NCBI RefSeq assembly: GCF_031822435.1
Contig: NZ_JAVQLW010000001.1
Span: 1,738,501 to 1,802,500, forward strand
From: Paracoccus sp. MBLB3053
GTDB lineage: Bacteria; Pseudomonadota; Alphaproteobacteria; Rhodobacterales; Rhodobacteraceae
Length of the DNA: 64,000 bases
Direction: 5' to 3'
The notes under the pieces are model-generated. The model did no database searches. It worked only from the letters and a program-made list of their open reading frames with translations, and had not been told where the DNA came from. The position numbers and the translations under genes were made by a program. Of the stretch, positions 52,309 through 62,008 are shown one piece after another. Each line of letters begins with the position of its first letter. Position 1 is the stretch's first letter.

Positions 52309-54696
52309 TCAGCCGACCTTCCAGATATCCTTCATATAGCCCCGGATGGTGCGGTCCGACGAGAAGAAACCAGAAGAGGCGATGTTCAGCGTCGACATGC
52401 GGTCCCAGTCGCGACTGTCCTTATAGGCGGCATCTACCCTACGCTGGCATGCAAAATAATCGTCGAAATCCGAGGCCACAAGGAACGGGTCGTCGTTCCA
52501 TGTCCGATCGAGCAAGGCATAATAATGCTCGGGCCGTCCGAAACGTCCTTCCGCGATCAATTGCAGGGCAACCTGCATATCCTCGCTTTTCTCGATCGCC
52601 AGCCGGGCATGGCCCGGACGAGCCTTTTCCTGCGCGGCTTCCTCGGCCGTCAGCCCGAAAAGGAAGAAGTTCTCAGGCCCAACCAGATCGCGGATCTCGA
52701 CATTGGCGCCATCGAGCGTGCCGATCGTCAGCGCGCCGTTCATGGTGAACTTCATGTTGCCAGTGCCCGAAGCCTCCTTGCCGGCCGTAGAGATCTGCTC
52801 GGACAGATCCGCCGCCGGGATCAGCTTCTCGGCCATCGAGACGTTGTAATTCGGCGGATAGGCGATCTTGAGATATTTCGATGTGACCGGATCGTCATTG
52901 ATGGTTCGGGCGACATCGTTGATCAGGTGAATGACTGTCTTCGCGATCCAGTAGCCTGGCGCGGCCTTCCCGCCAAAGATCTTCAGCCGCGGAACCCAGT
53001 CGCCATTCGGGCTGGCATGAATGCGGTGCCATAGCGCGATGGTTTCCAGAATGTTGAGAAGCTGGCGCTTGTATTCGTGCATGCGCTTGACCTGCACGTC
53101 GAACAGCGCGTCCGGGTCGGCCTTGACCCCGAGGTCGGCCAGCAGCCCGTTCGAGAGCGACTCCTTGTTCTGGCGCTTGGCATCGCGCAGTGCCTCGAGA
53201 AAGGCCGCATCGGCAGCATGTGCCTTCAGCCCATCGAGCTGGTCCAGATCACCGGTCCAACCTGTGCCGATCGTCTGGTCCAACAGGCGTGCCAGCGGCG
53301 GATTGGCAAGCCGCAGCCAGCGTCGGGGCGTCACGCCATTCGTTTCGTTCACGATGCGATCGGGATGAAGCTTGTGAAGGTCGGCAAAGACCGTGCTTCG
53401 CACCAGATCCGTATGGAGGGCGGAAACACCGTTCACCTTTCCCGCCATGATGAAGGCAAGCTCACCCATGCGAACTTCGTCATGCTGGACGATCGCGACA
53501 TGTGCCGGGCGATGGGTCGAGGCGCGGTGGTCGTCGTCGATCATCTGGATGATCTGCAGATGACGCGGCAGAACCTGCCCCATGAGCCAGGTGGACCAGC
53601 GCTCCAGCGCCTCGGGCAGAAGCGTGTGGTTGGTGTAGTTCAGCGTGCGGCGCGAAAGATCGAGCGCCTCGGGGAAGCTCAGCCCGTGCTCGTCCATCAA
53701 CAGGCGGATCAGTTCGGGTCCGGCAATGGCGGGGTGGGTGTCATTGAGCTGGATCGCGACCTTGTCGGGCAGGTGGGCAAGGTTCTCACCATGTTCCGCC
53801 ACGAAGCGGCGGATGATGTCCTGAAGCGCCGCCGAGGTCAGGAAATATTCCTGCTTCAGCCGCAATTCCTTGCCCTGATCCGTCGTATCGTCGGGGTAGA
53901 GAACGCGGGACAGGGTGCGTGCCAGGGCCTCGGGCTCGGCTGCCGCCGCATAATCGCCCGCGTTGAAGCGATGCAGGTCGAAGAGGTTCGTCGGCTGCGC
54001 CCCCCATAGCCGCAAGGTATTCGCCCAGTTGCCCTGCCAGCCGATGACCGGAGTATCATAAGCCCGCGCAATGACGCTTTCGCCCGGCAGCCAGGTGCTT
54101 TGGCCATCGACGGTTTCGACATGGCCCTTGAAGCCGATCGTGTAGCTGTAATCGATCCGGACGAATTCCCAGGGGTGAGGCTGGTTCAGCCAATCCTCGG
54201 GTGCCTCGACCTGCTGGCCGCCTTCGAAGCGCTGGCGGAACAGCCCATGTTCATAGCGGATGCCATAACCGAAGGCCGGGACCCCAAGGCTGGAAAGCGA
54301 CTCCATGAAACAGGCGGCAAGCCGGCCTAGGCCGCCATTTCCCAGCGCGGCGTCGGGTTCGTCGTCAAGGATCTCATGCTCGTCCAGGCCAAGGGTGGAA
54401 AGGGCTTCCTCCATTTGCGGCTCAAGTTCGAGATTGATGATCGCGTCTTCGAGAATGCGCCCGATCAGGAATTCCATCGACAGGTAGTAGACCCGCTTGA
54501 GCTTCTGGTCGCGCGAGGCGCGATGCCCCGCCATCCAGGGCGTCACGATCAGGTCGCGGATCGTGTAGCTGACGGCCAGCCGCCAGTCGAAGACTGTCGC
54601 GAATTCCGGCCCGCGACCCTGGGTGTGGGTCAGGTGATAAAGGATCTGGTCAGCAAGGCTTTTCGCAGAGGGAAGCTCGGTCAAGTCTGGCCTCAT
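52309..54696 (-). CDS. glgP: Glycogen phosphorylase
   Basis: Releases glucose 1-phosphate from glycogen. The 795-residue protein has VYYLSMEFLIGRILEDAIIN, DAALGNGGLGRLAACFMES, GYGIRYEHGLF, VAIQLNDTHPAIAGPELIRL and TNHTLLPEALERW. The PLP site is EASGTGNMKFTMNGALTIGT in parts, with Lys 649 of GNMKF. ATG 54696 (MRPDLTELPSAKS) is chosen; the in-frame start at 54807 adds an unnatural tail. No strong ribosome-binding site is seen. It is last in the glg cluster after a gap of about 200 bases, so it may also have its own promoter. Confidence 0.95.
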   Translation of the reverse strand: MRPDLTELPSAKSLADQILYHLTHTQGRGPEFATVFDWRLAVSYTIRDLIVTPWMAGHRASRDQKLKRVYYLSMEFLIGRILEDAIINLELEPQMEEALSTLGLDEHEILDDEPDAALGNGGLGRLAACFMESLSSLGVPAFGYGIRYEHGLFRQRFEGGQQVEAPEDWLNQPHPWEFVRIDYSYTIGFKGHVETVDGQSTWLPGESVIARAYDTPVIGWQGNWANTLRLWGAQPTNLFDLHRFNAGDYAAAAEPEALARTLSRVLYPDDTTDQGKELRLKQEYFLTSAALQDIIRRFVAEHGENLAHLPDKVAIQLNDTHPAIAGPELIRLLMDEHGLSFPEALDLSRRTLNYTNHTLLPEALERWSTWLMGQVLPRHLQIIQMIDDDHRASTHRPAHVAIVQHDEVRMGELAFIMAGKVNGVSALHTDLVRSTVFADLHKLHPDRIVNETNGVTPRRWLRLANPPLARLLDQTIGTGWTGDLDQLDGLKAHAADAAFLEALRDAKRQNKESLSNGLLADLGVKADPDALFDVQVKRMHEYKRQLLNILETIALWHRIHASPNGDWVPRLKIFGGKAAPGYWIAKTVIHLINDVARTINDDPVTSKYLKIAYPPNYNVSMAEKLIPAADLSEQISTAGKEASGTGNMKFTMNGALTIGTLDGANVEIRDLVGPENFFLFGLTAEEAAQEKARPGHARLAIEKSEDMQVALQLIAEGRFGRPEHYYALLDRTWNDDPFLVASDFDDYFACQRRVDAAYKDSRDWDRMSTLNIASSGFFSSDRTIRGYMKDIWKVG

Positions 54697-54898
54697 GGCT
54701 GATGAACTGAGACACGGGAAAGCTTTGATATGCGGGCAGTTTCCGCGACCTGACAAGGTCCGGGACAGCCTGACGATTCTTGGTGCCAGCTTTCGGCGGT
54801 TTTGCATATCTCGCTGGCAGGCATGCAGGACGAAGGGCGCAGGATGGGTTTGGATCTGCCCAGAAAATGGAGCCTTTGCCTGAACGACGGGCCGCTAC

Positions 54899-56986
54899 TC
54901 ACGCGTTGGCCCCTTCGCCCGTCAGGACAAAGGCCACGACACTGTCTGCGGCAATCGCCTCGGACTCGCCCGCCGGTTCATCGACCGACCCGAAGCGGCT
55001 GCTGTCGAGCTTCCGGCGCCAGATGCCGCGCCTTGCTGTATCCGGCAGGCGCACATCAATATCTGGCCCCGCGTTCAGGACAAGAAAGACCGCGCCTGTC
55101 AGCGCGGCATAATCGGGCGTGCCGGAGGCCATGCGCATTTCCGCGGCCAGCAGGCGCAGGCCGGGTTCCGACCAGTCCTCGACCTGCATCGGCCCGCCAT
55201 CCGCCCGGCGCCAGAACAGGTCGGTGATGCCGTCCTGTTCGCGCGGCTGGCTGTGCAGGAAACGCTTTTGCCGCAGGATCGGATGAGCCTTGCGAAAGGC
55301 GATGACGCGACGGCAGAAACCCAGAAAGCTGGGGTCCTCGTCCGACCAGTCCACCCAGCCGATTTCATTGTCCTGGCAATAGGCGTTGTTGTTCCCCTGC
55401 TGCGAGTTCCCCAGCTCGTCCCCACCAAGGATCATGGGCGTGCCCTGGGACAAAAGCAGCGTCGCCATAAGATTGCGTCGGCGCCGCGCCCGCTTTTGCA
55501 GGATCTTCTCATCCTCGGTCGGGCCTTCGACCCCGCAATTGTCGGCAAGATTGTGGTCGTGGCCGTCGCGATTGTCCTCACCATTGGCCTCGTTGTGCTT
55601 CTGACTGTAGCTGACCGTGTCCATCAGCGTGAAGCCGTCATGGGCCGAGATGAAATTTACCGAAGATGTCGCCGCCCTGCCATCATGGTCGAACCGCGCG
55701 GCTGAACCCGCGACCCGCTTGGCGAGCTTGCCCGTCATTTGCGCATCGCCGCGCCAGAACGCACGGACCTGATCCCGAAAGCGGTCGTTCCATTCCGCGA
55801 ACGGCGCGGGATAGGCGCCCAGTTGATAGCCGCCCTCGCCGATATCCCAGGGCTCTGCGATCAGCTTCACCCGGTTCAGGACCGGGTCCTGCTGGACTGC
55901 GCGAAAGAACGACCCGTCACGATCGAACCTGCCATGCGAACGGCCAAGGACCGAACAAAGGTCGAAGCGGAAGCCGTCGACATGCATCACCTCGACCCAG
56001 TAGCGCAGCGAATCCATCACCAGCCGCAGTGCGAAGGGCTTGTCGAGATCGAGGACGTTCCCAGTTCCCGCATCATTGACGTAAAAGCGCGGGTCCTCGG
56101 CCAGACGATAATAGGAGGCATTGTCGAGCCCGCGAAACGACAGGGTCGGCCCCAATTCGTTGCCTTCGGCTGTGTGGTTGAAGACAACATCAAGGATGAC
56201 TTCGATCCCGGCCTGGTGAAAGCGTGACACCATCTGCTGGAATTCGGCGATGTCGCCGTCGCGCATGTAGCGTGGCTCTGGCGCGAAGAATCCATAGGAC
56301 ATGTAGCCCCAGTAGTTCCTGAGCCCCTTGGCAACCAGAAAGGCATCATCGGCAAAGGCGTGGACCGGCAGCAACTCGATGGCCGTGATGCCGAGATTGT
56401 TCAGGTGCTCGATGATCGGGTCCGAGGAAAGCGCAAGGAACGTGCCGCGATCGGCAATGTCGCGGCGCCCAGCCGTCAGGCCCTTCACATGCGCTTCGTA
56501 AATGATCGTCTCGGTCATGGGATGCCGCAAGGGGTCATCGGCGCCCCATGAATAGCTGGGGTCGATCACGACCGAACGGGGCATGTAGGGCGCGCTGTCG
56601 CGGGGATCGAAGCTCAGGTCAGCCTGGGGATCGCCGGCCTTGTAGCCGAAAAGCGCGTCATGCTGGATCGGGCCGCGCGTCAGGCGCTTGGCGTAGGGGT
56701 CGATCAGCAGCTTGTTGGGATTGAAGCGATGGCCCTCGGCGGGGCGGTAGGGGCCATGGACGCGATAGCCGTATTTCTGCCCCGGCCTGAGCCCCGAGAT
56801 ATAGCCGTGCCAGACATGGCCATCCCGTTCCGGCAATTCGATACGGGTTTCCTTGCCCTTCGCATCGAAAAGGCACAGCTCGACCCGGTCGGCATGGCGC
56901 GAGGAAAGGGCAAAGTTCACTCCGGCACCGTCGAAGGTCGCGCCGAGCGGCGCCGCATGGCCGGCGGTGATCGCGGGACTGCGCAT
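54899..56986 (-). CDS. glgX: Glycogen debranching enzyme GlgX
   Basis: Isoamylase-type GH13 enzyme of 695 residues that removes short branches left by phosphorylase. The N-terminal CBM48 is at residues 10-95 (PLGATFDGAGVNFALSSRHA). The GH13 regions are DVVFNHTAEGN, GFRFDLCSVLG with the nucleophile Asp, LIAEPWDIGEGGY with the acid Glu, and ISAHDGFTL with the third Asp. GDELGNSQQGNNNAYCQDNE is the GlgX-typical loop. Start: ATG 56986, three bases after the glgA stop; TTG 56992 overlaps that stop and is possible. Confidence 0.95.
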   Translation of the reverse strand: MRSPAITAGHAAPLGATFDGAGVNFALSSRHADRVELCLFDAKGKETRIELPERDGHVWHGYISGLRPGQKYGYRVHGPYRPAEGHRFNPNKLLIDPYAKRLTRGPIQHDALFGYKAGDPQADLSFDPRDSAPYMPRSVVIDPSYSWGADDPLRHPMTETIIYEAHVKGLTAGRRDIADRGTFLALSSDPIIEHLNNLGITAIELLPVHAFADDAFLVAKGLRNYWGYMSYGFFAPEPRYMRDGDIAEFQQMVSRFHQAGIEVILDVVFNHTAEGNELGPTLSFRGLDNASYYRLAEDPRFYVNDAGTGNVLDLDKPFALRLVMDSLRYWVEVMHVDGFRFDLCSVLGRSHGRFDRDGSFFRAVQQDPVLNRVKLIAEPWDIGEGGYQLGAYPAPFAEWNDRFRDQVRAFWRGDAQMTGKLAKRVAGSAARFDHDGRAATSSVNFISAHDGFTLMDTVSYSQKHNEANGEDNRDGHDHNLADNCGVEGPTEDEKILQKRARRRRNLMATLLLSQGTPMILGGDELGNSQQGNNNAYCQDNEIGWVDWSDEDPSFLGFCRRVIAFRKAHPILRQKRFLHSQPREQDGITDLFWRRADGGPMQVEDWSEPGLRLLAAEMRMASGTPDYAALTGAVFLVLNAGPDIDVRLPDTARRGIWRRKLDSSRFGSVDEPAGESEAIAADSVVAFVLTGEGANA

Positions 56987-56988
56987 CG

Positions 56989-58419
56989 TCAACTGGCCAC
57001 GAGCCTTTCATATAGCTGAGCATAGGCCCTGGCAGACTGGTCCCAGCCGACGGGCTGGGCCATGGCATTGCGCTGCATCTTCGCCCAGATGCCCTGGTCA
57101 GCGTGAAGCCTGCAAAGTGTCGTCAGCGCATTTCGCAATGCCTCGGCGGTCACCGGTGAGAATTGCAGCCCCGTCGCCACGCCACGCGCCAAGGCGGCGG
57201 GAGACGCGTTGATGACCGTATCGGCCAGCCCTCCGGTCAGCCCGACCAGTGGCAGCGTGCCGTAGCGCAGCCCATATAGCTGGGTCAGACCGCAGGGTTC
57301 GAAGCGCGAGGGTACAAGGATCGCGTCTCCGCCTGCCATCATGCGATGCGACAGACCTTCGTCATACCCGATCCGGACCCCGACATTTGCCTCGCGTTCG
57401 GCCATCGCGGCGAATGACAGTTCAAGCTCGCGTTCCCCCGAACCCAGAAGCGCGAGCTGGCCACCATGTTCCAGCAAGGCGGGCAGGGCCTCCAGCACGA
57501 GGTCCAGACCCTTCTGGTGTGTCATGCGCGATACAATGATGCAAAGTGGTCCGCTGGCTTCGGGCAGGCCGAATTCGGCGCGCAACGGGGCCTTGTTCGC
57601 GAGCTTGCCCCTTGGGGTCTGGTAGGGCTTGATCAGGGGATCGGTGGCCGGGTTCCAGATCTCGCTGTCGATGCCATTCAAGATCCCGGTGAGATTTTCG
57701 CGGCGGCTGCGCATCACCCCGTCAAAGCCGATCCCGAACTCCGGTGTCATGAGTTCCTCGGCGTATCGCGGGGATACCGTCGTCAGGATATCCGCGCCGA
57801 CCAGCCCGGCCTTGAGCGCCGAAACCGCGCCCCAGTATTCGTATCCCCCTGAATGAAACCGAGACGGATCAAGGCGCAAGGCGCCGATCCGCTCGGGACC
57901 GACGAGGCCGTGAAAGGCGATGTTGTGGATGGTCAGCAGGCTGCGCACGTCATGTTCACCCATCTGGCCGAGATATTCGGTCATGAAGCCGGCTTGCCAA
58001 TCATGGCCGTGGAGTATCTGCGGCCGCCAACCGTCCGCGCCATTGGCCGCGACATGGGCCGCGATCCAGGAAAGTGCGGCGAAGCGTTCGGGATTGTCGG
58101 GCCAGTCACCACCGGCGGGGCCGATATAGGGCCCGCCGGGCCGATCGTAGAGATGGGGCGCATCGATCGTGAGGATCTCCAGACCGGCCGCCATCCCGAA
58201 GATCAGGCGCGCCGGTCCGCCGAAGAGATTATCAAAACCGCCGACCACTTCGGTTCTGTCCCCAAGCGCCGCCATGACGGCAGGATAGCCGGGCAGCAGG
58301 GTCCGCATCTGGATCCCTTCCGATGCCAGCGCACGGGGCAGGGCGCCCGTGACATCCGCGAGCCCGCCAGTCTTGACCAGCGGTGCGCATTCCGATGTGA
58401 CGGAGAGGACGGAGATCAA
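56989..58419 (-). CDS. glgA: Glycogen synthase
   Basis: GT5 enzyme of 476 residues that adds glucose from ADP-glucose to the growing glycogen chain. The N-terminus carries the ADP-glucose site [16 protein letters not shown] (residues 15-30). Others are [41 protein letters not shown], and the C-terminal [20 protein letters not shown] with the catalytic Glu and the RYGT-P motif. The ATG overlaps the glgC stop (ATGA). The order glgC-glgA is conserved widely. Confidence 0.97.
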   Translation of the reverse strand: MISVLSVTSECAPLVKTGGLADVTGALPRALASEGIQMRTLLPGYPAVMAALGDRTEVVGGFDNLFGGPARLIFGMAAGLEILTIDAPHLYDRPGGPYIGPAGGDWPDNPERFAALSWIAAHVAANGADGWRPQILHGHDWQAGFMTEYLGQMGEHDVRSLLTIHNIAFHGLVGPERIGALRLDPSRFHSGGYEYWGAVSALKAGLVGADILTTVSPRYAEELMTPEFGIGFDGVMRSRRENLTGILNGIDSEIWNPATDPLIKPYQTPRGKLANKAPLRAEFGLPEASGPLCIIVSRMTHQKGLDLVLEALPALLEHGGQLALLGSGERELELSFAAMAEREANVGVRIGYDEGLSHRMMAGGDAILVPSRFEPCGLTQLYGLRYGTLPLVGLTGGLADTVINASPAALARGVATGLQFSPVTAEALRNALTTLCRLHADQGIWAKMQRNAMAQPVGWDQSARAYAQLYERLVAS

Positions 58420-59675
58420 AGCTCAGCCGCCCGCTTGTCCAACATCGTCTGGGTGATCAGCGTGACACCCCGCGGGCTGACGCGGAACCATTTGGCGTCT
58501 TCCAGCGGGTCTTCGCCCACGACCAGCCCCTCGGGGATGACCACGCCGCGATCGATCACCACCTTGCGCAGCCGCGCCGAGCGGTGGACCGTGACATAGG
58601 GCAGCACCACTGCATGATCGAGCACCGCGTAGCTGTTCGTATGAACCTCGGTGAACAGCAGCGAATTGCGGATCTCGGTTCCCGAAACGATGCATCCGCC
58701 CGAAACCATGGACGAGATCGCGACGCCGCGGCGATCCGTTTCGTCATGAATGAACTTTGCCGGGGGAACGCTGATCGCGTTCGTCCAGACCGGCCAATCC
58801 CTGTCCCAGAGGTTCAGCCCCGGCGTGAAGTCCGTAAGCGCGATATTGGCCTGCCAGAAAGCATCGATCGTCCCGACATCCTTCCAGTAGGCCGGAGCGC
58901 CGGGATCGCGCACGCAGGACACATCGAAGCGATGCGCCATCGCCTTGCCCCGCGCAACGATGTCGGGGATCAGGTCATTTCCGAAATCATGGCTGGATTC
59001 GGGATCTGCGGCATCCTTTTCAAGCAGGTCGCGCAGGAAGGCCCAGTTGAAGACATAGATCCCCATTGATGCCAGCGAATTTTCGGAATCCCCCGGCACT
59101 GTCGGTGGGTCCTTCGGCTTTTCGAGGAATGAGGTTATTCGCCCGGTTTCGTCTACCCCCATGACACCGAAGGCGCTGGCCTCGGCCTTGGGAACGGTCA
59201 GGCAGCCGATTGTCACGTCTGCGCCGCTTTGGACATGTTCGCGCAGCATGATCTCGTAATCCATCTTGTAGATGTGATCGCCCGCGAGGATGATGATGTA
59301 ATCGACGTCATAGCTGTCCACGATATCGATGTTCTGGGTCACGGCATCGGCTGTGCCTCGATACCAGTGTTCATCCGACATGCGCTGCGAGGCAGGCAGG
59401 ATGTCGAGGAATTCGTTACGCTCCGGCCGAAAGAAGCTCCAGCCGCGCTGGCAGTGCCGGATCAGGCTGTGCGCCTTGTACTGCGTTGCGATGGCAATCT
59501 TGCGGATTCCGGAATTGACGGCATTGGAAAGCGCAAAGTCGATGATCCGTGTCTTGCCCCCGAAATAGACGGCAGGTTTCACGCGTCGGTCGGTCAGTTC
59601 GAAAAGTCTGCTGCCCCGTCCCCCTGCAAGGACGAAGGCCATCGCCCTGCGCGTCAGTCGTGCGTTTTCAACCAT
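58416..59675 (-). CDS. glgC: Glucose-1-phosphate adenylyltransferase
   Basis: ADP-glucose pyrophosphorylase, the controlled first step of glycogen synthesis. The 419-residue protein has [20 protein letters not shown] then [19 protein letters not shown] at the nucleotide site, [29 protein letters not shown] with the metal Asp, and FLEKPKDPP. The C-terminal left-handed beta-helix contains [20 protein letters not shown]. Allosteric control by glycolytic intermediates is expected from the family. It lies 21 bases after glgB and overlaps glgA. Confidence 0.97.
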   Translation of the reverse strand: MVENARLTRRAMAFVLAGGRGSRLFELTDRRVKPAVYFGGKTRIIDFALSNAVNSGIRKIAIATQYKAHSLIRHCQRGWSFFRPERNEFLDILPASQRMSDEHWYRGTADAVTQNIDIVDSYDVDYIIILAGDHIYKMDYEIMLREHVQSGADVTIGCLTVPKAEASAFGVMGVDETGRITSFLEKPKDPPTVPGDSENSLASMGIYVFNWAFLRDLLEKDAADPESSHDFGNDLIPDIVARGKAMAHRFDVSCVRDPGAPAYWKDVGTIDAFWQANIALTDFTPGLNLWDRDWPVWTNAISVPPAKFIHDETDRRGVAISSMVSGGCIVSGTEIRNSLLFTEVHTNSYAVLDHAVVLPYVTVHRSARLRKVVIDRGVVIPEGLVVGEDPLEDAKWFRVSPRGVTLITQTMLDKRAAEL

Positions 59676-59696
59676 CGCTTCCTCCTCCCATCATCG

Positions 59697-61883
59697 TCAT
59701 TCGCTGGCCGTGAGGATCACGACCGAGAGCGGCGGCAGGGTCAGTTCGGCCGAGGCGGGTTGGCCGTCATGCGGCTTTGCCTCGGCGATGACCTGACCCA
59801 GATTTCCCTGTCCGCTGCCGCCATAGATCGTCGCGTCGGTGTTGATCGCCTCGTCCCATGATCCGGACTGAGGCAGGCCGATCCGGAAGCCATGCCTTGG
59901 AACAGGTGTCAGATTGCAGATGGCAACGACCGGCGCGTCTGCGTCCTTGCCCCGCCGCAGATAGGCCAGGATCGATTGGTCGGCATCGCTGCGCAGCCAC
60001 AGGAAGCCAGCGGGCTCGGCGTCCCGCACATGCAATGCCGGCATCTTGCGGTAGAGCAGGTTCAGATCGCGGACCAGCCTGCGCAAGCCTTCATGCAGCG
60101 GCTTTGCGGCCGCCTGCCAGTTCAGTTCGCCATTGTGGTTCCATTCCTCGGGCTGGCCGAATTCGCAGCCCATGAACAGGAGCTTCTTGCCGGGATGGGT
60201 CCACATGAAACTGTAGAAGGCACGCAGGTTCGCGAATTGCTGCCATTCGTCACCGGGCATCTTGCGCAGCATGCTGCCCTTGCCGTGGACCACCTCGTCA
60301 TGGCTGATCGGCAGGATGAAATTCTCGCTGAAGGCATACATCAGCCCGAAGGTCATCTGTTCGTGGTGATATTTGCGGTGGATGGGCTCCTTGGACATGT
60401 AGCCCAACGTGTCGTTCATCCAGCCCATGTTCCATTTGTAGCCAAAGCCCAGCCCCCCTGTGTCGACCGGGGCAGACACCTTGGGAAACGAGGTGCTTTC
60501 TTCGGCCACCGTGATGATGCCCGGAACCTCGCCATAGGCGGCGATGTTCATTTTCTGCAGGAAGTCGATCGCCTCGTAATTCTCGCGCCCGCCATCCTTG
60601 TTCGGAATCCATTGGCCGGGCTTGCGCGAATAATCGCGGTAAAGCATGGACGCCACGGCATCCACGCGCAGCCCGTCTATATGGTATTCCCGAAGCCAGT
60701 AGATCGCATTCGCGATCAGGTAGTTTTCGACTTCCAGCCGACCGTAATTGTAGATCAGCGTGTTCCAGTCCTGATGGAAGCCTTCGCGCGGATCGGCATG
60801 TTCGTAAAGCGCGGTTCCGTCGAAGCGCGCCAGCCCGTGCGCGTCGGTCGGGAAATGGCCGGGCACCCAGTCGAGGATCACGCCCAGACCTGCGCGATGG
60901 GCGGCGTCGATCAGGTCGCGGAATTCGTGCGGCGGTCCGAAGCGGATCGTCGGCGCATAGAGCCCGACCGGCTGGTAGCCCCATGAGCCGTCAAACGGGA
61001 ATTCGGTGATCGGCAGAAGCTCCAGATGGGTAAAGCCCATTTCCTTTGCGTAATCGACAAGCTCATGGGAAAGCTCCTTGTAGGACAGCGGGCGTGCCCC
61101 ATCCTGCCAGCGTCGCTTCCAGCTTCCCAGATGCACCTCGTAGATCGAGATCGGGGCCGAACGATCCTGCAGGGCGGGTCGCTTCGCCATCCAGTCCTGA
61201 TCGTGCCAGCCATATCCCTGGATATCCCGGACCATGCTGGCCTTTTCCGGCGGGTGCTGGCTGCCGAAGCCCAACGGGTCGGACCTGAGCGTCACATCCC
61301 CCTTGGCGTCGAGGATCTCATACTTGTAAAGCGCGCCTTCGCTGATCCGCGGCAGGAAGATTTCCCATACTCCGCTGGCCCCCAGCTTTCGCATCGGATG
61401 TCGACGGCCATCCCATGCGTTGAAATCGCCGACGACCGAGACGCGTCTGGCATTCGGGGCCCAGACTGCGAAATGTGTCCCGTCTATGCCCTCATGCGTG
61501 GTGATATGTGCCCCGAGCGCCTGCCAAAGCCGACGATGCGTGCCTTCCCCGATGAGGTGCAGATCAATCTCGCCCAGAACCGGACCAAAACGATAGGGGT
61601 CTTCGAATTCCCATGACGTGCCATTGGAGGCTTCGGCAAAGAGGCGATACGGACCTTCGGGGATCGGGCCGAAGAACACGTCCTGTAACAGGCGGGGCAG
61701 GGGGATCTGTCCATCGTCCGTGACGACATGAAGCGCGGACAAACCTGGCAGAAAGACGGTCAACCAGCGCTTGCCGTCGATTTCATGCGGTCCGAGCTTG
61801 CCGAAAGCGTCATCACAGCGTCCCTCGCACAACTGAGCAAGGTCGCGTTCGCTTGGATATGGGGGTGATTTCAGCTTTGCCAT
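59697..61883 (-). CDS. glgB: 1,4-alpha-glucan branching enzyme
   Basis: Makes the alpha-1,6 branches of glycogen. The 728-residue GH13 protein has two N-terminal modules: an N1 domain (residues 1-100) and CBM48 (GTHFAVWAPNARRVSVVGDF). The catalytic parts are DWVPGHFPTDAHGLARFDGT, IDGLRVDAVASMLYRDYSRK with the nucleophile Asp, ITVAEESTSFP with the Glu, and LPISHDEVVHGKGSMLRKMP with the third Asp. ATG 61883 (MAKLKSPPYPSE) is preferred over 61931. It is the first gene of glgBCAXP and divergent from the GH13 glucosidase; both promoters lie in the 125 bases between. Confidence 0.96.
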   Translation of the reverse strand: MAKLKSPPYPSERDLAQLCEGRCDDAFGKLGPHEIDGKRWLTVFLPGLSALHVVTDDGQIPLPRLLQDVFFGPIPEGPYRLFAEASNGTSWEFEDPYRFGPVLGEIDLHLIGEGTHRRLWQALGAHITTHEGIDGTHFAVWAPNARRVSVVGDFNAWDGRRHPMRKLGASGVWEIFLPRISEGALYKYEILDAKGDVTLRSDPLGFGSQHPPEKASMVRDIQGYGWHDQDWMAKRPALQDRSAPISIYEVHLGSWKRRWQDGARPLSYKELSHELVDYAKEMGFTHLELLPITEFPFDGSWGYQPVGLYAPTIRFGPPHEFRDLIDAAHRAGLGVILDWVPGHFPTDAHGLARFDGTALYEHADPREGFHQDWNTLIYNYGRLEVENYLIANAIYWLREYHIDGLRVDAVASMLYRDYSRKPGQWIPNKDGGRENYEAIDFLQKMNIAAYGEVPGIITVAEESTSFPKVSAPVDTGGLGFGYKWNMGWMNDTLGYMSKEPIHRKYHHEQMTFGLMYAFSENFILPISHDEVVHGKGSMLRKMPGDEWQQFANLRAFYSFMWTHPGKKLLFMGCEFGQPEEWNHNGELNWQAAAKPLHEGLRRLVRDLNLLYRKMPALHVRDAEPAGFLWLRSDADQSILAYLRRGKDADAPVVAICNLTPVPRHGFRIGLPQSGSWDEAINTDATIYGGSGQGNLGQVIAEAKPHDGQPASAELTLPPLSVVILTASE

Positions 61884-62008
61884 CGAAATCACTGTAGCAA
61901 GGCCAAAGATTCGGGCAACGCGCCTGTGCATGCAGAGAAGACGATTTGCGGATTGAAAATGCCATGATTGAGTGGCCGCATGTGGTTTCGGTGAAAAAGA
62001 GGGCAGAG